A stretch of 57,802 nucleotides of DNA from Pseudomonadota bacterium (GCA_018817515.1 JAHIUD010000031.1:1-57802), one strand, 5' to 3'; shown: positions 17,110-26,280, numbered from the stretch's first letter. The notes: generated by a model from the letters alone, not told the origin. Program-made: numbers and translations.

Positions 17110-17416
17110 CTAGGACATAGACCGCAACCATAAATGTCCGGCTAAGAGCCATTGGTCTCCGCATGAGCGTATCTTTTGCGAATGAGTGCCGTTCTATGGA
17201 CATATTTGACAGGCTTCAAAAAGAAAAATGCACAAAAACTCCCATGGATTCGCCCAACCCAGCATGCGTCTCAATCTTACGCAGACATTATGATGACGAA
17301 GCGGTAAACTCTTTGGTTTGGCAGCACTTCCGCCGACCATCGTTGCGGCTCCGGCGTTCAGATATCTCTGAGTGGGGCACGACACCTTTTCAACAAATAA
17401 CCAAGACCGCCAAACC
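17110..17416. other. 307-base gap without recognisable gene
   Basis: Lies between the transposase remnant and the formylglycine-enzyme-like gene. A plus-strand frame from 17163 runs through it and on over the neighbouring gene, but its translation shows no recognisable domain and looks like a shadow. I see no RNA gene or promoter that I can support. Confidence 0.5.
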
Positions 17417-18192
17417 TCAATTGGATCTCGCGTGGCGGAAGCCCACGATGAAATTCCCGGAGCCGGGAGCGGCATCGTTACGGCTGGTTGTGCGCACGAA
17501 CCGCTGCCCACCGCGCCAAGCGCCGCCACGGGTTACCCTGGCTGACTTCTCGTTGGTCGCATACACAGGGTTGTCTCTTTGATGGGACGAATAAGCACTC
17601 CCGCTGTAAACATCCTCGCACCATTCCCAGACATTGCCGGACATGTCATACAGTCCAATACCGTTCGGTGCCTTGGTGCCAACCGCATGCGTGCCGTTGC
17701 CGCTGTTGCCATCATACCAAGCCACCCTGTCAACATCGTTTCCGCCTGCATAGTTTTCTAGATTCCCGCCGCTACGCGCCGCGTATTCCCACTCCGCCTC
17801 GGTCGGCAGGCGGAACTTCGCAGAGTTCAGGGCGTTCAACTTGGAAATGAATATCTTCGCATCGTTCCAAGACACCGACTCCACAGGATAGTTGTCGCCC
17901 TTCTTGAGGCGGGAAGGGTTGTTGCCCATGACCTTCTTCCATTGCCCTTGTGTTACCTCAAACTTGCCCAACCAGAACCCGTTCACGCGTACCGTGTGGA
18001 CCGCTTCTCCTCATCATAGCACTCGCTCGCCCAGGAACCGCACCCCATCTCAAACAAGCCACCTGGCAACCATACGAACTCCATTCCTGTCACTGAATCG
18101 CGCCAGACGTCGCCCTTTTTCGACTCTGCGCTCGCAGGGGCGGAGCAGAGCAACACAAGCACGACGACCCAGAATGTCAGCATCCGTTGCAT
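17417..18192 (-). pseudogene. Secreted SUMF1/formylglycine-generating-enzyme-like protein, one-base frameshift
   Basis: The reading frame starts at ATG 18192 after GGGAGGG, with a signal peptide (FWVVVLVLLCSAPASA), then FVWLPGGLFEMGCGSW, and stops early. The next frame continues without a break as VNGFWLGKFEVTQGQWKKVM, through RLPTEAEWEYAARSGG, LYDMSGNVWEWCEDVY, VTRGGAWRGG and GFRHARSN. Restoring one base near 18002 (CCG to CCGG) gives a continuous ~259-residue exported protein. SUMF1-domain proteins include formylglycine-generating enzymes and many secreted relatives of unknown role; catalytic competence is not shown. It may be a real pseudogene or a sequencing slip. Confidence 0.75.
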
Positions 18193-18944
18193 ACACCCTC
18201 CCATGATATTGGCTCTGCGTATTTGCGCAATCAGTACATGATCGAGGGTTGTTTGCGCAAGTGGCTGAGCAGCCTTGCGGACGCTCACATTTCACAATAC
18301 AAGGGAAGAGGCTGCCCCAGCGCGGGGGGAATCATTGCCCCCCGTTCTCTCCCTAGCGGAACGTTTCAAACCAGCCCCCCACCTCAACGCAACATGCTAA
18401 ACTAATTCAGCTTTTCTTGAAGATCTTGCGCCGCGGATTTTCCCTGTGGCAAAGTTGTTCCTTTCGCCAATACGCAGGACGTTCTTTGCCTATCTCCTTG
18501 TGTAATTTCCTGATGGCTACGACAGGGCGAATGTCCAGCGGCGGAACTCACGCGGCGCTTCTCTCATCTTCTTCGACCAGGGCCGAATTCTCTTCCTGGC
18601 CTAGTCGCCACTCCGCCCGGTCGACGAATATACGCGCGATGTCCAGCTTGTCTGAAGGGGCCGAAGGGCCCTGCTCGACGATCCTCCACTGCCTGCCATT
18701 GCTCCACAGCTAGCCCTTCGTTCGCCCCTTGTAGTGCCGAATATACAGCAAGAGAATCACCGGGCCCTCCCCGTGCATAGCGAGTAACCGTAACGCCCTG
18801 CGGCACAGCGAATGGGCCACCCCCGGAGCCGACCGAATGACATCACACGACTCCATGTTCACTACAACAACGTGCGACCCACAAATGGTTGCATTAATGC
18901 ATTAACTCTCAGTAATAACTAATATAAAAATATCACCACTGGTA
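18193..18944. other. Gap with decayed coding traces
   Basis: No intact gene is seen. On the minus strand, between about 18420 and 18690, one frame reads protein-like segments (SDKLDIARIFVDRAEWRLGQ and, after an in-frame stop, VVAIRKLHKEIGKERPAYWR). This suggests an old gene of unknown family broken by a stop. The rest is AT-richer and featureless. Confidence 0.35.
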
Positions 18945-18972
18945 TTGACTTTGCATATTAATATGATATAAT
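18945..18972 (+). promoter_or_regulatory. Strong sigma-70-type promoter
   Basis: TTGACT at 18945-18950 and TATAAT at 18967-18972 are separated by 16 bases. This is close to the ideal -35/-10 pair and lies in locally AT-rich DNA, unlike the surrounding high-GC sequence. The start would be near 18980 and would drive the phage-type gene run to the right. Confidence 0.6.
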
Positions 18973-19225
18973 TTTTGAACGATTTGCCGAAATCGCGCCG
19001 GAGGCAAAGAAGGACGCAGCAGCATTCATCGCGAGCCTGCCCACGATACGCAAGTGGGCAAAGACGAACCGGGCATTCATACAATGGTTGCAGGCCTGGG
19101 CCAGGCGCGAGGGCGTAGACGCTGAAACTCTCATGAGTCTCATGTTTCTGAACGCCTTGGACGTGATCGACAGTACACGGACTTTCCGCAAACACCTCGA
19201 CCTCGCCGAGGAGGTTCTGCCCTAG
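18962..19225 (+). CDS. Small phage-type protein without a normal start codon
   Basis: A convincing protein-like frame (EIAPEAKKDAAAFIASLPTI, then WLQAWARREGVDAETLMSL, ending KHLDLAEEVLP) runs to a TAG at 19223. The upstream TAA at 18959 leaves no in-frame ATG, GTG or TTG before the body, and the promoter above overlaps the frame's 5' end. Either a rare ATT/ATA start is used, the gene lost its 5' end, or a base is missing. I do not recognise the family. Confidence 0.35.
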   Translation, partial: YDIIFERFAEIAPEAKKDAAAFIASLPTIRKWAKTNRAFIQWLQAWARREGVDAETLMSLMFLNALDVIDSTRTFRKHLDLAEEVLP

Positions 19226-19395
19226 GCTAAAACTGTCCAAAACGAAGCCCCCGAGGCTGGCTCCGGCAAGCGATGATGGCAACAATAGACAGGCTGAAAA
19301 GCAAGTGGATCACAAGCCGCGGCGAGTTTCAGCTCGCTTCGGAGAAGAACTGCACAAGCTCTGGCATCGAAACAATCAACATACAAGGATACGAC

Positions 19396-19785
19396 ATGAA
19401 CCCCCTCTCAACAATGTCCACCGAAGAACTCACAAATTTGCAAGCGCAGATAGCCGAAGAGATTGAACAGCGCACGAACACGAGCCGCCCACAGCGCATC
19501 GCGGTTCCCTTCGGAAGCTACAACGCGAGACGTTACAGCAAGCCTTGGCTCGCTAAGGTCGTCTCGTGGACCGTCGGACACCGCCCGGAACTTCTCTTCG
19601 GCAGCTACATCGGCACTGACGAGGGCGGCGAAGCGGAGATCATGGCACGCCCCGGCGATATCGTGCGCTTCGGGCAAAAGGATAACCGCAGGAACGCCTC
19701 TGAGAACGACTGGGGCGTTGTGCAGGACGACGGAACCATCCGAAAAATCACCCAGGTAGAAGCTCGTGCTCTCTTTGATGCCTAG
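19396..19785 (+). CDS. Hypothetical phage-type protein
   Basis: About 129 residues starting MNPLSTMSTEELTNLQAQIA, a short helical N-terminus followed by mixed sequence with WLAKVVSWTVGHRPELLFGS and FGQKDNRRNASENDWGVVQD. An in-frame ATG at 19273 would add 41 residues that look non-coding and span a GCGAG/CTCGC hairpin, so the later start is chosen. It belongs to a compact run of small genes ahead of the integrase. No family recognised. Confidence 0.5.
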   Translation: MNPLSTMSTEELTNLQAQIAEEIEQRTNTSRPQRIAVPFGSYNARRYSKPWLAKVVSWTVGHRPELLFGSYIGTDEGGEAEIMARPGDIVRFGQKDNRRNASENDWGVVQDDGTIRKITQVEARALFDA

Positions 19786-19884
19786 CATCTCATCAGCCGC
19801 CCCGAGGTTCATGCTTCGTGGCGGCGAGAGGAGGCGCTAGCGTGGTCACCAGTGCCAACAACCTCTAACGACAAGGGCAAGACA

Positions 19885-20289
19885 ATGGAATGGACTGAAA
19901 TGGTTCGGCTCGGAAAGACGTATATCAGCAAGAACATGTATCAGACGCACTGGCGCCTCCACGATCGTGAGTCTAACACGCCCCTCAAGGAGTTCGACTT
20001 CGCACAGCCCACAAGCATTGACGACGCCTGGGACGCCATCGACAAGCAGGCACAGGAAGAGGCGGGAGCGGAATGGGTCGGCATCAACTTCAGGACCTTC
20101 TCCCGCATCACCACCAGGACCGTGGCCATGCGCGAGAACTGCCGTTGCGTCTACGAGCCTTTCACCGACCGGCCCAAGTTGTCGCTCGTGAGGGGATGGG
20201 TCTGCGTGCACGGTGCCACTAGCATCGACGATGGCATCCGCATCGGTCGCGAGTTCTTCGCTGAACTGGAAAAGGAGGCCTATGCATGA
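19885..20289 (+). CDS. Hypothetical phage-type protein
   Basis: A 134-residue frame from ATG 19885 (MEWTEMVRLGKTYISKNMYQ) with a charged, soluble sequence and the central stretch FDFAQPTSIDDAWDAIDKQA. A GTG 33 bases earlier is less likely because its first residues look like leader. Its stop overlaps the next start (ATGA at 20286), showing tight coupling. No known domain recognised. Confidence 0.55.
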   Translation: MEWTEMVRLGKTYISKNMYQTHWRLHDRESNTPLKEFDFAQPTSIDDAWDAIDKQAQEEAGAEWVGINFRTFSRITTRTVAMRENCRCVYEPFTDRPKLSLVRGWVCVHGATSIDDGIRIGREFFAELEKEAYA

Positions 20290-20401
20290 TCGATATCCTG
20301 AAGCGGTTCTTGTTTACGGACGGCATCTCCGACACGAGCCACGACGCGTTCTGCCAGACGACCCGCAGAGCATCCGCGACAACTTCGTGAGCAACGAATG
20401 A
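20286..20401 (+). pseudogene. Tiny phage-type gene split by a one-base deletion
   Basis: Frame one reads MIDILKRFLFTDGISDTSHD from an ATG that overlaps the preceding stop and sits 7 bases after GGAGG. The second frame ends PDDPQSIRDNFVSNE at a TGA overlapping the next ATG. Adding one C near 20355 joins them into a single 38-residue protein with ATGA junctions on both sides. As printed, frame one stops at 20390. Function unknown. Confidence 0.5.
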
Positions 20402-20695
20402 CGAAACATATTCTCACTGACCAACTCCCCGTTCGTGAAGGCCTGGCGGACTACGAGACGGCCTTGATCGCCTTAAGTCGCCCTGGCTGTGGGACCGCTC
20501 GACAAGAACACGTACGACGCCGTGCAGTGCATGCAGGTAGGCCTCCACGACGTTCTCTTCGAATATGAGGGCTTCAACCCCTCGCTTGACTCCGCCGAGG
20601 ACCAAGTCGTGCGCATCAAGCAACTCGAAGGCGACATCTTGACTGCGGCTCTTGAGCACATGATGTTCAACTACATCCTGTCAGTACTGTTCTAG
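20398..20695 (+). pseudogene. Phage-type gene with one-base insertion
   Basis: Begins MTKHILTDQLPVREGLADYE and continues ETALIALSR. After one extra C in the run at 20481-20483 the sense frame shifts and continues as VGPLDKNTYDAVQCMQVGLH, then EDQVVRIKQLEGDIL and FNYILSVLF. Removing that C gives one ~98-residue acidic protein. As printed, only the 3' part from GTG 20489 is a clean frame. Family unknown. Confidence 0.5.
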
Positions 20696-20720
20696 CATCA
20701 ACACGACAAGGAGCATGCAC

Positions 20721-20891
20721 ATGAAGATCACCAACAAGCAGATCGACGCCCTCATCGCCGAGAACGTCCGGAGCAAGCGCCTGCTCAACCCCGGCAAGTG
20801 GGAAATTTTCACGGCGCCGCTCAACGACCCGTTCGAGGCTCCAGAGGGCGGACCGGAGTTGGATATCTTCGGAAAGCGCGTCAAAGACTAA
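20721..20891 (+). CDS. Small hypothetical protein
   Basis: A 56-residue frame preceded by AAGGAG seven bases upstream of the ATG. It reads MKITNKQIDALIAENVRSKR and ends DIFGKRVKD. Helical N-terminus, Pro/Gly-rich C-terminus, no known motif. The good ribosome site and its place in the small-gene run support it as real. Confidence 0.5.
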   Translation: MKITNKQIDALIAENVRSKRLLNPGKWEIFTAPLNDPFEAPEGGPELDIFGKRVKD

Positions 20892-20991
20892 GACGACTAG
20901 CATAGTCCCTTGCATGTTTCACGAGCGCGGCCCTGGTTCGTGGGACACATCAGGCGATTGTGCCTCTACATACAAACCAAGGAGATACTAC

Positions 20992-21372
20992 ATGTTTTTC
21001 CCACATAATGCGAAAGCAGCGTTGAAGATTTACGAACTGCACAAGATGCTCCCGGAGACGTACCCCGAGTTTTACCGGGTATTTATGACCCTCGGGGCAT
21101 CTCCAGGCCAAGCTCTGGACTTCACTGACGTTCAGGATCGGACTGCCACAGCGGCTACCACGGCCGCCCGCATCCTCTACCAGATGAGCGACTACGGCAT
21201 AGTCTCTGTCGAGATGTCGCCTCGTGACCGACGAAGGAAACGCGCTTCGATGACGCAGAAGGGCAAGCGCTTGTTAGGAGAAATCATGCGTCAGTTTCTC
21301 GAAACCGCCATCGAAACTTCGAGGGTATATCACAATGGCAATACGCAGGCACAAGGACCGCTGGTTGATTGA
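20992..21372 (+). CDS. Winged-helix (MarR-like) small regulator, phage type
   Basis: Starts at ATG 20992 after AAGGAGA; an in-frame ATG at 20914 lacks a site. The 126-residue chain has a helix-turn-helix-like core (ALDFTDVQDRTATAATTAAR, then ILYQMSDYGIVSVEMSPRD) and a wing-like RRRKRASMTQKGKRL, as in MarR/PadR-like winged helices. It overlaps the integrase start by 38 bases, so it may control integration or excision. The domain call is by pattern only. Confidence 0.5.
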   Translation: MFFPHNAKAALKIYELHKMLPETYPEFYRVFMTLGASPGQALDFTDVQDRTATAATTAARILYQMSDYGIVSVEMSPRDRRRKRASMTQKGKRLLGEIMRQFLETAIETSRVYHNGNTQAQGPLVD

Positions 21373-22399
21373 TGTTTCGGTCGACGGCAAACGCAAGACA
21401 TCAGTGCTGCCGTTCGAGACGGCGCCGGAAGACTTGGAACTTGTCGAGACCCGCCTGAAGCTTGAACTGATGGAAGAGCGGGCGTCAGCGATGCGTCAGT
21501 CAGCTGACGAAAAATCGAACAAGGGCTGGAACCTCGAGCAAGCTTACAGGCACTGCCTGCGAGTGCGTCCAAAGTGGAAGTCCGACGAACAACGCAAAAA
21601 CGTGGAGAAGCAGTGGCGCGTCGTCTCTGCTTACATCCCCGGCACGACCTTGCTCGCCGAGATTGACACAGATCGGCTGGACGAGTTCGTGCAAGAAGCT
21701 GAAGAAGAACGGCACGTCTGCGGAGCGACAATCAACAGATACTTGTCGTTCATCTCGGCCATCCTCACCGAAGCCGGGCGCCGTGGAAAGCTCAAGGCCA
21801 TGCCGTTTCTCCCTAAACAAGAGGAAGGCCTCGGACGTATCCGCTGGCTGAACGACTCCGAAGAGGAACTCCTGCTCGCCAACGCGTTGCGCATGGAATA
21901 CAAGGACATCGCCGAGGCAATCTGCGTATTCATCGACACGGGGATGCGGATGGGCGAACTGTGGCAAATCGAAGCGCACCAAATCGACTTCGACCGCGGC
22001 GTGCTGACCATCGAAGCAGACCAGACGAAGACGAAACGCATCAGAGTGCTGCCGATTACTGACCGCATGGCCGCCATCCTGCGGCCCCGATGCACCTCGC
22101 CGTCAGCCTTTGTCTTCCCCAACTTCTCGTCCGAAGGCTTCTACCGCAAGTTCGTCAAGATTGCGAAGACCGCTGCACTCGAAAAGGTCATTCCTTACAC
22201 CCTGCGGCACACCTGCTGCTCACGCCTGGTCCAGCGCGGGGTCCCCTTGGTGCACGTCGCGGAACACATGGGCCACAGCAACCTGCAGACCACGAGGCGC
22301 TATGCCCATCTGGCGCCGCAGGACAAGGACACCCTGCGCGCGGTCATCCAGGGTGCCGAATGGGGTCAGGCCAGAGCGCAGGGGATTATTCCGCAGTAG
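21335..22399 (+). CDS. int: Tyrosine recombinase / integrase
   Basis: A 354-residue site-specific recombinase. The N-terminal SAM-like core-binding region (about 70-160) precedes a catalytic domain with Arg in DTGMRMGELWQIE, Lys in QTKTKRIRVLPI, YTLRHTCCSRLVQRG (HxxR box), AEHMGHSNLQTTRRYAHLAP (second His and nucleophile Tyr). All catalytic residues are present, so it should be active. It lies 56 bases from an intact tRNA-Leu, the usual place for an integrase next to its attachment site. It is the only integrase in the window and may serve the tRNA-derived repeats to the right. Confidence 0.92.
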   Translation: MAIRRHKDRWLIDVSVDGKRKTSVLPFETAPEDLELVETRLKLELMEERASAMRQSADEKSNKGWNLEQAYRHCLRVRPKWKSDEQRKNVEKQWRVVSAYIPGTTLLAEIDTDRLDEFVQEAEEERHVCGATINRYLSFISAILTEAGRRGKLKAMPFLPKQEEGLGRIRWLNDSEEELLLANALRMEYKDIAEAICVFIDTGMRMGELWQIEAHQIDFDRGVLTIEADQTKTKRIRVLPITDRMAAILRPRCTSPSAFVFPNFSSEGFYRKFVKIAKTAALEKVIPYTLRHTCCSRLVQRGVPLVHVAEHMGHSNLQTTRRYAHLAPQDKDTLRAVIQGAEWGQARAQGIIPQ

Positions 22400-22455
22400 T
22401 CCCCTGCACGAATTTCGGTTGCACCGGGGTTGCGGAAAGTGTAGCAAATGGGCTC

Positions 22456-22543
22456 GCCGGGGTGGTGGAATGGTCTACACATGAGACTTAAAATCTCACG
22501 GCCTTTCAAGGCCTTGCGGGTTCAAATCCCGCCCCCGGCACCA
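22456..22543 (+). tRNA. tRNA-Leu (anticodon UAA)
   Basis: Acceptor GCCGGGG pairs with CCCCGGC before ACCA at the 3' end (CCA is encoded). The anticodon arm TGAGA-CTTAAAA-TCTCA gives UAA. A long variable arm and the T arm GCGGGTTCAAATCCCGC follow. The class-II tRNA is complete. It lies between the integrase and a displaced tRNA half, so its 5' half could have been supplied by the integrated element. Confidence 0.93.
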
Positions 22544-22552
22544 CTTTCCCAT

Positions 22553-22611
22553 GGGACTTAAAATCCCTCAATCTTCGGATTATGCGGGTTCGAGCCCCGC
22601 CCTGGGCACCA
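22553..22611 (+). repeat. tRNA-Leu 3' half, probable attachment-site remnant
   Basis: Begins in the anticodon stem (GGGACTTAAAATCCC), continues with a variable arm, T arm (GCGGGTTCGAGCCCCGC) and CCTGGGC-ACCA. No matching GCCCAGG 5' half lies upstream. It starts 9 bases after the intact tRNA-Leu. It is the same kind of fragment as in the three large repeats further right, but with a different variable and T arm. Confidence 0.8.
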
Positions 22612-22735
22612 AGGAAGCCTTTCCAGCGCATGCGCCCGGAGGGCTTTTGTTGCGTTCTTCGGCACGACGCTGCATGCCCTATCTCAGCCGAGCACGCAAT
22701 GGAGTTGCCCCGCCCTGCGCGGCACGGCAAAAGGC

Positions 22736-24127
22736 TCAGGTCAACGCATATTCCTTCAACAGGGCATACAGCCGCGCGCGGGACAATCCGGACATGGCGC
22801 AGGCCTTCGGGATATCGCCGCCACACGCGGCCAGCAGTTCCCGCAAATAGCGCGACTCCACCTCGGCCACGGCCTGAAGCCGGACCTGGCGTAATGGCTG
22901 CAGGGGCTGGCCAACCCGCAGACCTTCTTCCACACGAGGTGGCTCCCGGGCAGGGAGGGCGGACCGCGCCAGGTTGACACGAATGTTCGTGGGCAGGTGG
23001 GCGGCCACGAGCACCGGGTCGTTCATGGCCGCAGCCAGGGAATGCTCCACGGCATGGATGAGCTCTCGCACGTTGCCCGGCCAGCCGTAGGTCTCCAGGG
23101 CGTCCAGGTAATCGGGCGAGACACGCTTGGCCGCAAGCCCTTGCTGGCGGCATTGCCGGGCCACGAAATGGCGGCACAGCCGGGCAATGTCGCCGCCCCG
23201 CTCCTTGAGCCTTGGCAGGTCTATGGTCATGGTCCGGATGCGGAAGAGCAGATCCTGGCGGAAGGTCCCGGCGTCGGCCAGGGCTTCAAGGTTGCGATTG
23301 GTGGCCACCAGCAGACGGAAGTCGCTCTGCAGCTCCTTGAGCCCACCCACCGGCCGGTAGCGGCCATCCTGGAGCACGCGCAGGAAGGCCTTCTGCACAG
23401 TCATGGGCAGCTCCCCGATCTCGTCCAGAAACAGCGTCCCCCGGTGGGCCTGGTGGACCATGCCCTCAAAGCGACGGTCGGCCCCGGTGAAGGCGCCGCG
23501 CTCGTAGCCGAACAGCTCGCTCTCCACGAGCTTTTCCGGCAGGGCCGCGCAGTCCACCACCACGAAGGGGTTGTCGGCCCGGGCGCTGTTGTCGTGAATG
23601 GCCCGGGCGAAGAGCTCCTTGCCCGTGCCGGTCTCGCCGGTGATGAGCACGCTGGCCTCCGTGGCCGCGGCTTGGGCCACGAGATCCATGCAGGCGTGCA
23701 GGGCCCGGCTCTCGCCTATGATGCCGCTGCGTTTGAGCCCCAGCGGCAGGACCTTCTGCTTGCCCCGGTGGTGCTCCATGGCGCGCTGGATGGGCAGGCG
23801 GATGGTGTTCAGGGTCGGCGGCTTGGCGATGTAGCTCCAGGCTCCGCTGCGGATGGCCAGTTCCGCGCCGTCCGGGTCGCCCGCACCGGTGAGTATGATG
23901 ACCTCCGGCGCCGAGGGGCATTCCTGGAACCCCGGCAGGCTGTCGAGCCCGCTGCCGTCAGGCATGCGCACGTCCAGCACGACCACGTCGAAGTCTCCGG
24001 CGCGGGCCTTGCGCAGGCCGTCTTTCAGGGTTCCGGCCGTGTTCGCCTCATAGCCCATCTGCTGCACGGCAAGGGCAAGGGCCTCGCAGAGCATGGGGTC
24101 GTCGTCCACGATAAGCACGCGCGACAT
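22736..24127 (-). CDS. Sigma-54-dependent response regulator (NtrC family)
   Basis: Activates sigma-54 promoters on phosphorylation. The 463-residue chain has a receiver (1-118, VLIVDDD and phosphoacceptor Asp52 in LDVRMP), an AAA+ domain (about 135-365) with Walker A GETGTGKE (164-171), the sigma-54 contact loop GAFTGA (211-216), LDEIGEL and WPGNVRELIHAVEHS, and a Fis-type helix-turn-helix at 428-460 (CGGDIPKACAMSGLSRARLY). It lies three bases downstream of the hybrid sensor kinase gene and divergent from the Hdr operon, whose upstream region has a sigma-54-like element; that operon is the likely target. Confidence 0.92.
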   Translation of the reverse strand: MSRVLIVDDDPMLCEALALAVQQMGYEANTAGTLKDGLRKARAGDFDVVVLDVRMPDGSGLDSLPGFQECPSAPEVIILTGAGDPDGAELAIRSGAWSYIAKPPTLNTIRLPIQRAMEHHRGKQKVLPLGLKRSGIIGESRALHACMDLVAQAAATEASVLITGETGTGKELFARAIHDNSARADNPFVVVDCAALPEKLVESELFGYERGAFTGADRRFEGMVHQAHRGTLFLDEIGELPMTVQKAFLRVLQDGRYRPVGGLKELQSDFRLLVATNRNLEALADAGTFRQDLLFRIRTMTIDLPRLKERGGDIARLCRHFVARQCRQQGLAAKRVSPDYLDALETYGWPGNVRELIHAVEHSLAAAMNDPVLVAAHLPTNIRVNLARSALPAREPPRVEEGLRVGQPLQPLRQVRLQAVAEVESRYLRELLAACGGDIPKACAMSGLSRARLYALLKEYALT

Positions 24128-24130
24128 GGC

Positions 24131-26080
24131 TCAGACCTCCTGTGCGGCAGAGCCTCTGCGTTTGCCGGGAATCAGCTTGCGCAGCAAGGCGGCCAGTTCG
24201 TCCATGCGGAAAGGCTTGGCGAGAAATTCCAGTGCGCCGATGCGCCACGCCTTCTCCCTGTTGACCAGGTCGCTGTGCCCCGTGGTCAGGATCACCGGCA
24301 GGTGGGGATCAATCTTGAGCAGTTCCCGGACCAGATCCGGACCGGCCAGGCCAGGCATGGTCGTGTCGCTCAGCACCACGTCAATCATCCCCGGACTCGC
24401 GCGAAACAACTCCAGCGCTTCCTCGCCGCGCAGGCAGGTGCTGACCTCGTAGCCATAGGCGTTGAGACCCATGACGCAGGCGGCCAGGATGTCCGGCTCG
24501 TCATCCACCACGAGCACATGCCCGGTGCCCCTGAAATCCATGCGGGGCTCCAGGGCTTGGGCCTGCTGATCCACGGGCGGAAGGTCCGAGCGCGGCAGCA
24601 GGATTTCAAAACAGGTCCCCTGCCCTTCACCGCTGCGCACCTGGATGGTCCCGCGCAGCCGTGTGACGATGTTCATGACCACGGCTAGGCCGAGCCCAGT
24701 GCCCGAGCCGTCTGCCTTGGTGGTGAAAAAGGGATCGAAGATGCGCTCCATGTGCTCCGGGATGATGCCGTGTCCGCTGTCCTGCACGCTGAAGAGCACA
24801 TAGCTCCCCGGCTGCGCATCGGGAAACACGGCATCGCCCCTTGCGCCCACACCGCGTTCCTGAACGCGCAGATCAAGCGTTCCGCCGGAGCCGCGCATGG
24901 CCCACGCTGCGTTGGTGCAGAGGTTCATGAGCAGTTGATGCACCTGGGCGGGGTCGGCCAGGACCACGTCGCGCTGCGTTTCCGTGGCCAGGGAGATGTC
25001 GATGGTGCTGGGCAGGCTGGGCCGCAAGAGAGTCAGACACTCCAGGATGATGTCCGAGAGGCGCAGAGGGACTGGCTGCTCGGACTCGTGTCTCCGGCTC
25101 AGGCTCAAGATCTGGCGCACCAGGGCCTCGGCGCGCTTGGCGGACTTGAGGATGCTTTTGAGGGAACCGCGCAGGGGGTCGTCCTGGGCAAGCTGGGAGA
25201 GGCCGAGGTCCGCCATGAGCACGATGGGCGAGAGAATGTTGTTGAAGTCGTGGGCTATGCCGCCAGCCAGGGTGCCCAGGGCCTCCATCTTCTGCGCCTG
25301 GCGGAGCTGCCGCTCCAGAGCCTCCATGGCGGCCATGTCGCGCCAGACACTGACGTAACCCAGGATGCAGCCGCCCTTGCCGCGGATGGGCGAGACCGTC
25401 TTGTGGCAGCAGATGACGCTGCCGTCCTTGCAGGTGTTGCAGGTCTTGCCGGTCCATGCGTCGCCGCTGGCCAGGGTCTCCAGTATCTGGTTCAGGCAGG
25501 CCTGCTGCTCCAGTCCCTGATAGAACGTCGCCACGGGCCTGCCGCGCACCTCGTGCAGCGGGTAGCCGGTCATGGCCTCGAAGGCCTGGTTGATGTAGGC
25601 CACGCGCATCATCTCGTCATACAGAATCACGGGGTCGGCGGTCTGCTCCAGAGCCGAGGCCAGGCGGGTGCGCTCCCGCTCCGCCGCCTTCTGCGCGGTG
25701 ATGTCCCGGCAGAACACCGCCACCCGGTCCACAGCCCCGCCCTCCGTGGACACGGGATGCACGCGCACCTCAAGAGCGCGGCCAGGGAAAAACGACTCCT
25801 CGAAGCACGAGGGCTGGCCTGATTCCACTGCATGTTGCACGGCCTTGGCCCACGTTCTGACCACAACGGAAGGAAAGAAGTCGTAGAGGCGTTCGTCGAC
25901 CAGACGCTCCGGCGGCAGGCGAAAGAGCCCGGCCATGGAGACATTGGCCACGAGCACCGTGCTGTCCAGGCGCATCAGCAAGGCATGCTCCGGGCAGGCG
26001 TCCAGCAAGACGCCGACCATGTCGGCCTCGCATCGCCTTGCCTCCAGAGAGCCAGTCGCTTTACGGTGCATAGTCCGCAT
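24131..26080 (-). CDS. Hybrid sensor histidine kinase, soluble, PAS-PAS-HisKA-HATPase-REC
   Basis: 649 residues without transmembrane segments, so it senses a cytoplasmic signal. PAS domains lie at about 23-130 and 142-250. The phosphorylated His277 is in [13 protein letters not shown]. ATPase boxes [10 protein letters not shown] and [15 protein letters not shown] follow, and a C-terminal receiver (520-640) has Asp572 in LSDTTMPG. The second PAS carries four close cysteines (214, 217, 224, 225, CNTC and CC) where most PAS domains have none, which could form a thiol or metal redox switch. It feeds the NtrC-type regulator three bases downstream. Control of the adjacent Hdr operon is inferred from divergence. 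Confidence 0.9.
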   Translation of the reverse strand: MRTMHRKATGSLEARRCEADMVGVLLDACPEHALLMRLDSTVLVANVSMAGLFRLPPERLVDERLYDFFPSVVVRTWAKAVQHAVESGQPSCFEESFFPGRALEVRVHPVSTEGGAVDRVAVFCRDITAQKAAERERTRLASALEQTADPVILYDEMMRVAYINQAFEAMTGYPLHEVRGRPVATFYQGLEQQACLNQILETLASGDAWTGKTCNTCKDGSVICCHKTVSPIRGKGGCILGYVSVWRDMAAMEALERQLRQAQKMEALGTLAGGIAHDFNNILSPIVLMADLGLSQLAQDDPLRGSLKSILKSAKRAEALVRQILSLSRRHESEQPVPLRLSDIILECLTLLRPSLPSTIDISLATETQRDVVLADPAQVHQLLMNLCTNAAWAMRGSGGTLDLRVQERGVGARGDAVFPDAQPGSYVLFSVQDSGHGIIPEHMERIFDPFFTTKADGSGTGLGLAVVMNIVTRLRGTIQVRSGEGQGTCFEILLPRSDLPPVDQQAQALEPRMDFRGTGHVLVVDDEPDILAACVMGLNAYGYEVSTCLRGEEALELFRASPGMIDVVLSDTTMPGLAGPDLVRELLKIDPHLPVILTTGHSDLVNREKAWRIGALEFLAKPFRMDELAALLRKLIPGKRRGSAAQEV

Positions 26081-26094
26081 GCATCCCGCCTCAT

Positions 26095-26280
26095 TTGCAA
26101 GTCATTCGATTGCACATCGAGTTTACAGCCACTATTTCCAATCTTACTGTGCAAGATTATGTCTCGTGTCGCAATACTTTAATGCAGAGCAGCAAAGCCA
26201 TACCTCACGCATAGCAATTACACATTATATTAATATTACAAATTAAATGCGCAATGCTGAGTTGCGGCACAATTTTTGAG
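26095..26280 (+). promoter_or_regulatory. Candidate sigma-54 promoter and upstream sites of the Hdr operon
   Basis: CGGCACAATTTTTGAG at 26265-26280 has GGCAC and TTG with exact -24/-12 spacing; the final C of TTGC is A. The start would be near 26292, leaving an ~82-base leader. CGCAA-N7-TTGCG overlaps the -24 box. Upstream, TTGCAA (26095), TTGCAC (26110) and GTGCAA (26149) recur and could be activator half-sites. The region is AT-rich for this genome. It is the divergent intergenic region between the sensor kinase and hdrA. Confidence 0.45.

Noticed and set aside
15867-22399. A complete prophage in the island
   Set aside because: No capsid, portal, terminase or tail genes are present; only fragments, small genes and an integrase.
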